The notes under the pieces were generated by a model. The model did not search any database and was not told where the DNA came from. It was given only the letters and a program-made list of their open reading frames with translations. From Pseudomonadota bacterium (lineage in GTDB: Bacteria; Myxococcota_A; UBA796; GCA-2862545), in NCBI GenBank assembly GCA_023954855.1, contig JAGSGY010000049.1, forward strand, positions 1 to 41,896: a stretch of DNA of 41,896 nucleotides, in the 5' to 3' direction. Positions 35,750 to 41,896 of this stretch are shown piece after piece (the first letter of the stretch is position 1; every line of letters starts with the position of its first letter). Made by a program: the position numbers and the translations under genes.

Positions 35750-36321
35750 TGCCGCTCCAGGCGTGCGGCGAGGGCGTCTGCTGCCTCATCGATAGCGGAT
35801 TCAGCGTCGACTCTGTCCGGGTCGAGCTGCTTCTGGGTCACGATTCCGATGACCGTGCCCACCATCAGGGTGGCGAAGGCGTCTGCGTTTGGGCCGGCCG
35901 AGAGGGAGCGCGCCTGGGTCCGGTACACGCGGAACAGCTCCTGGTTGACGCGCCGCGCCTTCGGGTCGTGATGGGCCCGGGCCCAGAACGACAGGAGGAT
36001 CCGCGCCGCTTCGGGATGATCGAGAAAGCCATTCACCTTCGAGCGAAGCACCGCACGCACCTGGGACGCGAGATCGGAGCTCGCCGACACATCGTCTCGA
36101 GTCGCCCCGTCGATCTCGCGAATCGCGGAGTCGAGCACGGCGGCGACGATTTCGTCTCGGTTCTCGAAGTGGTAGGTGATCACCCCTCGAGTGAAGCTGA
36201 CACTGCGCTCGAGCTTGCCGAAGGTGAGGGCTTCGATGCCCCCGTCGGCCACGAGCTTGCGGGCCGCATCGACGATCTCGGCGCGGCGCAGGTCGCGGAC
36301 AGATGGTGCCGCGCTAGGCAC
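35746..36321 (-). CDS. TetR-family transcriptional regulator
   Basis: 191 residues. The helix-turn-helix lies in residues 12-58: LRRAEIVDAARKLVADGG, LTFGKLERSVSFTRGVITY, HFENRDEIV. The rest is a helical ligand-binding domain. The GTG at 36321 is used because it starts just before a normal TetR N-terminus; it overlaps the oxidoreductase gene by 8 bases, and upstream in-frame residues lie inside that gene. The start has only a weak ribosome site, so translation is probably coupled to the gene before it. It probably represses its own operon through the twin operators at 38001-38038. Confidence 0.88.
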   Translation of the reverse strand: MPSAAPSVRDLRRAEIVDAARKLVADGGIEALTFGKLERSVSFTRGVITYHFENRDEIVAAVLDSAIREIDGATRDDVSASSDLASQVRAVLRSKVNGFLDHPEAARILLSFWARAHHDPKARRVNQELFRVYRTQARSLSAGPNADAFATLMVGTVIGIVTQKQLDPDRVDAESAIDEAADALAARLERQ

Positions 36322-37984
36322 TGGCCGCCTGGCGAACAGTCTTCTTCTTGGCGGTGGCAACGGCCTTCTGGGCGCGTTCAGGCCACTGCGAGACATCATC
36401 CGCAGGCCAGAGGACGGTGTCTCCGTCGTGGTGAGAGAGCAGCTCCTTCATCGGCTTGCGAAGCACCTTGGCGGCGGCGACCAGGCCCGACATCGTCGCG
36501 CCCGCAACGCCGTGCCCAAGGGTGGCCGAACCACACAAGTACAGGTCCTTGACCTCGGTGCGCACCTGGAAGGCCCAGGGGCCGACCTGCCACGCGCTCT
36601 TCTCGGTTCCGTACATGTTTCCGTCCACCGACTTCACATAGTAGCGGTTGGTTGCCGGCGTGCCGATGTCAGAGAACACCAAGTTGTCCGTTACCCCCGG
36701 CACCACGTGCTCCGCGGTCTTCAGCATCGCGCCTAGCACGTGCTTCTTCATCTCGGAGTAGTCCTCGGGGCGGCTTCCGAAGCTACCCGCGTACTTCTTG
36801 AAGACATCGGGCGTGATCAAGTTGAAGGCCTCGAAGGTGTGGGTCGTGCCCTTCACCTTGGAGCGGTCCTTGAGCGAGGTGAACGTCACGAACATCGCTT
36901 CGTATTCGGCGTTCTTGAGGCAGCTTCCGCGCTCTGCCTCCGCGTAGGTTGCTTCGATGTCTGTCGTGCGGTTGTACCAGTAGTTTCCGGAGTCGTAGCC
37001 CTGGGCCTCGAGGTCCATGTCGACAGCGCCGAAGAGCGACAGATTCGAGAGCGACCACTTGGTCTTGTTGAGCTTCTTTGCGGTCTTCGACGAGACGTGC
37101 TCGAGCCCGAGCATCGACCGCAGCGTCAGGTCCGGGTCTGCATTCGAGATCACGGATCCGGCGCGAATCTCGTCCCCGTTGCTGAGCTGTACGCCCGTGG
37201 CACGAGGGCGGTCCCCGGAGCTGTCGACGAGAATCTTCGCGACCTCGGTCTCGAGCAGAACCTCGGCACCGTGGCGCTTGAGCTCGCGCATGTACGCCTT
37301 GGGAATCGCCTGGGCCCCCCCCTTCGGGTACCAGCCGCCCTCGAAGTAGTGGTTGACCACGGAGGCGTGCAGAGCGACGGGGACGCGCGACGCCGGCAGG
37401 CCGTGGTCGCCTGCCTGGATGGTCACCACCGCCTTGAGGAAAGGGTCCTTGAGGTACTTGTTCTGGAGGTGCGCCAACGGACGCATGCCCCAGCGTGCCA
37501 AGTTGGGGGTGCGGAAGGGCATCGAGAGCAGGTCGCGCTTGCGGCTCTTGCCCATGTTGGCCTTGAGTTCTTCGGCCACGGAGCGAAGGGTGCCCATGTA
37601 TGCGCGAATGCCCGCGGCCTCGGCCGGGAAGGTGTCGATCAGGCGGCTGACGAAGGTCTCGAAGCCGCTGGGGATGTCGAACTTGAAGTCATCGCCGATC
37701 AGCACATGGTCGTAGCCGTCGGGGTTCAGCTCGAGCCAGGTCAGGTGCTTGGCAAGGCCGAGTCCTTCGTACACCGCGCGCATGTCGCCGCCGGGTCCGA
37801 GATCGCCAACGTAGTGAACGCCTGGGGAGTACTGAAAGCCGCCGAGTGGGAAGCTGTGGCACCAGCCGCCGGGCATGTAGTGCTGCTCGCAGACCACGAC
37901 CGTCTTGCCTGCCTGGGCACAGGCGAGGGCGGCGGTGAGGCCGCCTGCTCCGGAACCGATCACAAGAACATCGACATCGCGCAT
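36314..37984 (-). CDS. FAD-dependent oxidoreductase, RetSat/CrtI-like
   Basis: 556 residues. The FAD-binding motif GSGAGG (10-15) in VLVIGSGAGGLTAALA is followed by EQHYMPGGWCHSF and SPGVHYVGDL, the pattern of the carotenoid desaturase/isomerase and retinol saturase family. A conserved C-terminal GSATLGHGVAGATMSGL contacts FAD. These enzymes saturate or isomerise conjugated double bonds; the substrate here may be a carotenoid or other isoprenoid but is not shown. The ATG at 37984 follows GGAG by 8 bases. An in-frame ATG at 38011 lies inside the first operator and has no ribosome site, so it is rejected. First gene of the oxidoreductase-TetR-aldolase operon. Confidence 0.87.
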   Translation of the reverse strand: MRDVDVLVIGSGAGGLTAALACAQAGKTVVVCEQHYMPGGWCHSFPLGGFQYSPGVHYVGDLGPGGDMRAVYEGLGLAKHLTWLELNPDGYDHVLIGDDFKFDIPSGFETFVSRLIDTFPAEAAGIRAYMGTLRSVAEELKANMGKSRKRDLLSMPFRTPNLARWGMRPLAHLQNKYLKDPFLKAVVTIQAGDHGLPASRVPVALHASVVNHYFEGGWYPKGGAQAIPKAYMRELKRHGAEVLLETEVAKILVDSSGDRPRATGVQLSNGDEIRAGSVISNADPDLTLRSMLGLEHVSSKTAKKLNKTKWSLSNLSLFGAVDMDLEAQGYDSGNYWYNRTTDIEATYAEAERGSCLKNAEYEAMFVTFTSLKDRSKVKGTTHTFEAFNLITPDVFKKYAGSFGSRPEDYSEMKKHVLGAMLKTAEHVVPGVTDNLVFSDIGTPATNRYYVKSVDGNMYGTEKSAWQVGPWAFQVRTEVKDLYLCGSATLGHGVAGATMSGLVAAAKVLRKPMKELLSHHDGDTVLWPADDVSQWPERAQKAVATAKKKTVRQAASA

Positions 37985-38000
37985 GGGGAACTCCAAGATT

Positions 38001-38014
38001 GTAACGGTCATTAT
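38001..38014. promoter_or_regulatory. TetR operator candidate, site 1
   Basis: The 14-base imperfect palindrome GTAACGGTCATTAT agrees in 12 of 14 positions with the reverse complement of site 2. It is 17 bases before the oxidoreductase ATG and probably covers its promoter. Confidence 0.62.
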
Positions 38015-38024
38015 GGGGCAGATT

Positions 38025-38038
38025 ATAACGACCGTTAT
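38025..38038. promoter_or_regulatory. TetR operator candidate, site 2
   Basis: ATAACG-AC-CGTTAT is a perfect palindrome around two central bases. It lies 24 bases from site 1, about two helical turns and a little more, and 36 bases before the DUF4301 ATG. Confidence 0.62.
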
Positions 38039-38073
38039 TGAGTCTGCAACCTCGGCGATGGTTATCGTCCTGC

Positions 38074-39351
38074 ATGCTCACGAATGCGGACTACACGGCC
38101 ATCTCCTCGCAAGGGCGCGACCCTGACGAAGCGCGCCACTGGCTCGAGGTCCTCGCGGGCCCCCGGCGCTTCTGCAGCTTGATTCGGCCGGCAGTGGTCG
38201 GTGACGGTCTCGTTGACCTCCCGCAGGATGGGTCCCTCGAAGCCTACGCGAATCGGGCTGCGGCACGCGGGCGGGTCAGTAGCTTTGTGCCTGCCTCCGG
38301 AGCCGCCACACGCTTGGCATCGTCGTTGACCCCGGAGGCGCTCGAGCGTCTCCCCCACGTCGCGTCGGCCCTCGGGGCGCTGGACCCGAGTCGGCTTCCG
38401 AAGGCTCTTGTGCCGGTGCATGACTACGGCTCCAGCACGCGTACGGCGCTCGAAGAGCATCTCCGCGAAGCAGCGGCACTGTCCATCTCCGACCAAGGGA
38501 CGGTCCGCGTGCACTTCACCGTGGGACGAGACGACGTCGATCGCTTCCGTGAGGCCGCCGCCCAGACCCGCATCACGGGTGTGGATTTTCAGGTGGGGTT
38601 GTCGGTACAGGATCCGCGCACCGACACGCCGTACGTTCGAGCCAACGGTGAAGTGGTGCGCGCTGGCGATGGCCTGGCTTTTCGACCGGGTGGGCACGGC
38701 GCACTCCTCTCCAACCTCAACGCCCTCGACGCTGACATCGTCCTGGTCAAGAACATCGACAATGTGGTGGTGGACCGGCTTCGGGAGCCGGTGCTCCGTG
38801 CCCGTCGGCAGCTGCTGGGGCTCGCCGTCTCGTTGCAGGCCTCTCTGAGGCGCGCTCGTGAACACGGCGAGGAGGCGCTGCGAGCCTGGTTTCTCGAGCA
38901 CACGGGTGAGCAAATCGCCGACCTCGACGCGGCGGTGGCGCGGCCACTTCGGGTCTGCGGAATGGTTCCCAATGCGGGACAGCCGGGTGGGGGACCGTTC
39001 TGGACGATGCGCGGCCTCCAGATTGTCGAGGGTGTCGAGATCGACCGCGGAGATGCGTCTCAGGCCGAAATTCTATCGGCAAGCACGCACTTCAATCCTG
39101 TGGAGCTGGTGCTGTGTGTACGCGACCTCGATGGCGAACCCTTTGATCTCATGCAGTTTGTCGACGCAGAACGCCCGCTATTGGCTGATAAGAGGGTCGG
39201 TGGCGTCGCTTGTCGGGTGGTTGAGCGTCCTGGGCTGTGGAACGGCGGGATGTCGAACTGGATCACCGTGTTTGCAGCGGTCCCGGCGTGTGTCTTCGCC
39301 CCGATAAAGACAGCGGAAGACCTCTTCTCCGAGGCTCATCGCGCTCAGTAG
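38074..39351 (+). CDS. DUF4301 family protein
   Basis: 425 residues. Sequence blocks characteristic of DUF4301 are FVPASGAATRL (71-81), AFRPGGHGALLSNLNAL, VLVKNIDNVVVD and VPNAGQPGGGPFW. The first resembles the nucleotide-binding loop of sugar-nucleotidyltransferases, and the family is thought to share that fold, but no reaction is established. The ATG at 38074 is used because in-frame sequence upstream runs into the operator region; its ribosome site is weak. The gene is divergent from the oxidoreductase, so the two operators could affect both. Confidence 0.83.
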   Translation: MLTNADYTAISSQGRDPDEARHWLEVLAGPRRFCSLIRPAVVGDGLVDLPQDGSLEAYANRAAARGRVSSFVPASGAATRLASSLTPEALERLPHVASALGALDPSRLPKALVPVHDYGSSTRTALEEHLREAAALSISDQGTVRVHFTVGRDDVDRFREAAAQTRITGVDFQVGLSVQDPRTDTPYVRANGEVVRAGDGLAFRPGGHGALLSNLNALDADIVLVKNIDNVVVDRLREPVLRARRQLLGLAVSLQASLRRAREHGEEALRAWFLEHTGEQIADLDAAVARPLRVCGMVPNAGQPGGGPFWTMRGLQIVEGVEIDRGDASQAEILSASTHFNPVELVLCVRDLDGEPFDLMQFVDAERPLLADKRVGGVACRVVERPGLWNGGMSNWITVFAAVPACVFAPIKTAEDLFSEAHRAQ

Positions 39352-39499
39352 GGCACGGCTTGTGCGGCGGGCGCGCCGTTGACGGTCCACTTGCAGAATT
39401 CGGATCTTCAACCGGAATGCACGGAGTAGGGCGGTCTATGGTGTTTGCGCTGTCCTAAGCGGGCCCAGCCTGCGATACTGCGGCCGTCGAGGATTACTC

Positions 39500-40750
39500 G
39501 TGAGTCAATCGCCCAGAACTTGCGCCCGCTGCGGCGGTGTCACGCACTCTTCCTTCGTCAAGGGTCTGCCTGTCGACAAGTGCAGTGCCTGCGGCGCCGT
39601 GACCTTGTCGGAAGCGGACCTGCACGAAGTCGTCGGCGAACTGAACACCGAGGACGCCCCCACGGACTGGGCACCGACCGAAGAAGCGGACCGCACCGTT
39701 CTGCAGTCGCTTCCAGCTCAGGCATCGCCCGACGATGAGACGGCCATTGGTGGGCCTGACCTGCCGTTCTCGATCGAGAGCAAGCCGCCCCCGCCGAAGC
39801 GAAGCCGGGCGCCAGAGCCCGTCGAGTTCGCAGCACCACCCATGCTCACCGAAGAGTTCGAGTACGCGAACCTCGCCGACGTCGACCGCACCGAAGAAGC
39901 CCCCAAGCTGACCATGCCGGTGCGCGGGGCCGCGATGACGGGTGAGCCGCAGATCGATCTCTCATCGCTTCGCGAAGCTTCGGCACCGCCCGCCCGTGAG
40001 ATGGGCCCAGCCCCCGCGAGCGACTTCAACGACGAGCCGACGCGCCCTGCCTACCCGATGGAAGGAACCCTCGAGCCCGCTGACGACGTGGGTCACTACA
40101 TGGCCGAGCGCGAGCGGCGCCGGCAGACCTGGGTGTTCGCAGCGATTGGCGCAGTCGCCATCGTCCTGATTGTCGCGGCGACAGGGACTATCTCCTACCT
40201 GCGCGTCGCTGCGCCGGCGGACGGGTCGAGCACGCGTCCGGGGCTCTCCGAGGTGATCAGCTCCTCGGATGGTCGGGTCGCGGTCGAGGTCGAAGAGCCT
40301 TCGGTGGCCGACATGCTTCCGCCTGCGCCCCGTGCCAAAGCGCCGGCTCCTGCCCCCGAGATCAAGATCACGCGAACGGCCCCACGGGTAGGCCCGACAC
40401 GCGTGGTTCGCGCCCCCGTCCCGGTGGCTGTCCCGGTGACGGCGCCGGCACCTTTGTCGGCTGCGACGCCGGCTCCGGCTCCCTCATCGACCGGGTTCGC
40501 TAGCCTGCTCAAGCAGGGTTGGTCGTCCGTTTCGGGCGATCCGGCTTCGGCGGTGATCAGCTTCCGCAGTGCGCTCGATCGGCGGCCCGGTGACGCTGAA
40601 GCGAGCTACGGCCTCGGCTACGCGCTCTGGCGTCTCGAACGTCAGAGCGAGGCTCTGCCGCACCTCTGCCTTGCGCTTCGTTCTGGTGGTATCGATACCC
40701 AGCGCGAGGTCAACGGCATGCTCGCTCGGAGCAGCCTGTCCTGCGACTGA
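39500..40750 (+). CDS. Zinc-ribbon, transmembrane and TPR protein
   Basis: 416 residues. A TFIIB-type zinc ribbon at the N-terminus (C8-x2-C11 and C28-x2-C31 in CARCGG and KCSACG) is followed by a long acidic, Pro-rich disordered region. One membrane helix (about 213-234, VFAAIGAVAIVLIVAATGTISY) crosses the inner membrane. Another Pro/Ala-rich linker leads to a C-terminal TPR-like segment (SAVISFRSALDRRPGDAEASYGLGYALW). This topology puts the zinc ribbon in the cytoplasm and the TPR outside, which is common in myxobacterial motility and gliding accessory proteins; the function here is unknown. The GTG at 39500 has GAGG eight bases upstream. Confidence 0.82.
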   Translation: MSQSPRTCARCGGVTHSSFVKGLPVDKCSACGAVTLSEADLHEVVGELNTEDAPTDWAPTEEADRTVLQSLPAQASPDDETAIGGPDLPFSIESKPPPPKRSRAPEPVEFAAPPMLTEEFEYANLADVDRTEEAPKLTMPVRGAAMTGEPQIDLSSLREASAPPAREMGPAPASDFNDEPTRPAYPMEGTLEPADDVGHYMAERERRRQTWVFAAIGAVAIVLIVAATGTISYLRVAAPADGSSTRPGLSEVISSSDGRVAVEVEEPSVADMLPPAPRAKAPAPAPEIKITRTAPRVGPTRVVRAPVPVAVPVTAPAPLSAATPAPAPSSTGFASLLKQGWSSVSGDPASAVISFRSALDRRPGDAEASYGLGYALWRLERQSEALPHLCLALRSGGIDTQREVNGMLARSSLSCD

Positions 40751-40773
40751 GCCACGGTTTACGCCACCGTGGC
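40751..40773. terminator. Bidirectional hairpin between convergent genes
   Basis: GCCACGGT (40751-40758) and ACCGTGGC (40766-40773) are perfect inverse complements around a 7-base loop. It starts right after the TGA of the zinc-ribbon gene and 15 bases past the peroxiredoxin stop. There is no T-run, so it may act with Rho or as a 3'-end stabiliser. Confidence 0.55.
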
Positions 40774-40788
40774 GACTGTGGGCTGGCG

Positions 40789-41259
40789 CTAGGCGGCGTT
40801 GACGGCCGCCTTGACCTCTTCGATATCGGGAAGCACGCCGGGGTTGGCGCCCTGCCAGCTCCAGGCCACGATTCCATCCGCGTTGACGATGACGACGGCG
40901 CGCTGGGCCGAGGTGTAGCCAGGCATGCCTACGAAATTGTCGTAGGCCACGTCGTAGGCGCGAACAGTCGAGCGGGTGTAGTCGGTGAGCAACGGGAAGC
41001 TGAGCGCATTCTGGCTCGCAAAAGCGAGGTTCGTGAACAGTCCATCGACGCTGATGCCAAGCACCTTGCTGCCGAGCTCGTTGAACTCGGCGAGAGCGTC
41101 CTGGAGCGAGCAGAGTTCCTCCTCGCATTTCCCGGTGAAGGCTGCGGGGAAGAAGGCGAGAACCACGGTCTGGCCTCGGAAGTCCGAAAGGGTGAGCGTC
41201 TCTCCCTTTGCGTGGAAGAGCGTAAAGTCAGGTGCGGGATTTCCTGGAGCGATAGCCAC
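40789..41259 (-). CDS. Peroxiredoxin (BCP/PrxQ-like)
   Basis: 156 residues, thiol peroxidase that reduces hydrogen peroxide and organic hydroperoxides. The active-site motif PxxxTxxC is P38-T42-C45 (FFPAAFTGKC). A second cysteine, C50, is five residues later, the spacing of BCP/PrxQ atypical 2-Cys enzymes. The GTG at 41259 (MAIAPGNPAP) has AGAGG about six bases upstream. It is divergent from the amidase gene and shares an 86-base gap with it. It probably needs thioredoxin for recycling, although no reductase gene is next to it. Confidence 0.92.
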   Translation of the reverse strand: MAIAPGNPAPDFTLFHAKGETLTLSDFRGQTVVLAFFPAAFTGKCEEELCSLQDALAEFNELGSKVLGISVDGLFTNLAFASQNALSFPLLTDYTRSTVRAYDVAYDNFVGMPGYTSAQRAVVIVNADGIVAWSWQGANPGVLPDIEEVKAAVNAA

Positions 41260-41345
41260 GGTGGACCTCTGAGTAGAGTGGTGTGTTCCTCTGCCGCTAA
41301 CGCGGCCCGGCCCGGCGCGGTACGCTCCCGCCTCGAAGGAGTTCT

Positions 41346-41896
41346 ATGACGCTCTTGGATCAGTCGGCTCGGCAACTTGCGGCGGGGATCCGATCTCGAG
41401 AGGTCAGTCCCCTCGAAGTCGTCGACGCGCATATTGCCCGCATTGAACAGGTGAATGGCGCGATCAACGCGCTCGCCGTGGACCGGTTTGCAGCGGCCCG
41501 GGCCGAGGCGCGTGAAGCCGGAGAGCTGATTGCACGCAGCGATCCGCGCGAGTTGCCGCCACTCCTTGGTGTCCCGTTTACCGTGAAAGAGTTTCTCGCA
41601 GTGTCGGGCATGCCGCAGACGGGAGGCCTGGTGCGGCGTCGTCATCACATCGCAAGTGAGGATGCGACGACGGTTGCGCGGGTTCGTCGGGCTGGAGCCA
41701 TCTGCCTTGGTGTGACCAATGCAGCGGAGGCGGGCCTGTGGAGCGAGACCACCAACCGCGTCTATGGGCGTACACGCAACCCCTGGGATCTCCGCCGGAC
41801 ATCCGGTGGCTCCTCAGGCGGAAGCGGTGCGTTGGTCGCAGCTGGAGGCGTGCCCTTCGATCTCGGCGCCGACGTTGGCGGAAGCATCCGAATTCC
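41346..41896 (+). CDS. Amidase signature enzyme (3' end missing)
   Basis: 183 residues seen; the frame runs off the right edge. Amidase signature motifs are present: catalytic K81 in GVPFTVKEF, the glycine-rich GGSSGGSGALVAAG, and the serine-bearing GADVGGSIRI (nucleophile at S180 in the usual Ser-cisSer-Lys triad). This fold includes GatA, acetamidases and other amide hydrolases, and the missing part would be needed to tell them apart. AAGGAG is five bases before the ATG. Confidence 0.9.
   Translation, partial: MTLLDQSARQLAAGIRSREVSPLEVVDAHIARIEQVNGAINALAVDRFAAARAEAREAGELIARSDPRELPPLLGVPFTVKEFLAVSGMPQTGGLVRRRHHIASEDATTVARVRRAGAICLGVTNAAEAGLWSETTNRVYGRTRNPWDLRRTSGGSSGGSGALVAAGGVPFDLGADVGGSIRI

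Noticed and set aside
39352-39499. Possible promoter and small gene in the gap before the zinc-ribbon gene
   Set aside because: A TTGCGC and a GATACT are seen, but their spacing is too wide, and no short frame has a ribosome site.
1-41896. tRNA, rRNA, CRISPR, transposase or phage signals
   Set aside because: None were found by eye on either strand; a dedicated search with covariance models would be the decisive check.

Overview
The window is a gene-dense, GC-rich piece of bacterial chromosome carrying 31 complete protein genes and two more cut by its ends. No gap between genes exceeds 300 bases. I saw no tRNA, rRNA, CRISPR array, insertion sequence or phage gene. Hanks-type Ser/Thr kinases, CsgG- and TonB-C-like envelope proteins, a VIT/VWA protein, a small CxxC protein and a fused aspartokinase/diaminopimelate decarboxylase together suggest Myxococcota or a related deltaproteobacterial lineage. 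That placement is an inference; no marker gene settles it.

Layout. 1-308: RRM RNA-binding protein (C-terminus off the window). 459-4772: a giant fusion of four TPR super-repeats to a two-ring Clp ATPase. 4846-7847: NAD salvage operon pncB-pncA-nrtR, reading leftward, with a candidate NrtR operator in its leader. 8029-11197: rightward MerR - VIT/VWA - CxxC operon. 11194-15443: type IIA topoisomerase operon (A subunit then B subunit). 15632-23159: leftward run of TonB-C-like, CsgG-like, secreted unknown, CAP lipoprotein, DUF938 methyltransferase and LysAC, mostly joined by overlapping stop/start codons. 23343-26039: outer-membrane protein and receptor kinase, reading rightward. 26036-27089: alpha/beta hydrolase and a small membrane protein. 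27129-28768: membrane protein plus pseudokinase. 28778-29497: probable beta-barrel. 29745-30722: lipoprotein. 30868-34568: xanthine dehydrogenase xdhAB. 34565-37984: leftward operon of FAD oxidoreductase, TetR regulator and PLP aldolase/racemase-like enzyme, preceded by twin palindromic operators. 38074-39351: DUF4301. 39500-40750: zinc-ribbon/TM protein. 40789-41259: peroxiredoxin. 41346-end: amidase, truncated.

How the genes work together. PncA makes nicotinate from nicotinamide, PncB turns it into NaMN, and NrtR would sense ADP-ribose or NAD-linked ligands and control the operon. The two subunits of the topoisomerase are translationally coupled. The receptor kinase and the membrane-protein/pseudokinase pair look like fused and split versions of one signalling architecture, because their extracytoplasmic domains resemble each other. 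XdhAB forms one molybdenum hydroxylase for purines. The TetR operon is probably autoregulated through the twin operators, which may also affect the divergent DUF4301 gene.

The most unusual items are the TPR-Clp fusion (regular super-repeats of about 206 residues plus a ClpP-docking-like VGF loop), the split pseudokinase receptor, the MerR-VIT/VWA-CxxC operon, the twin TetR operators, and three convergent gene pairs that share a single CTAG as both stop codons.
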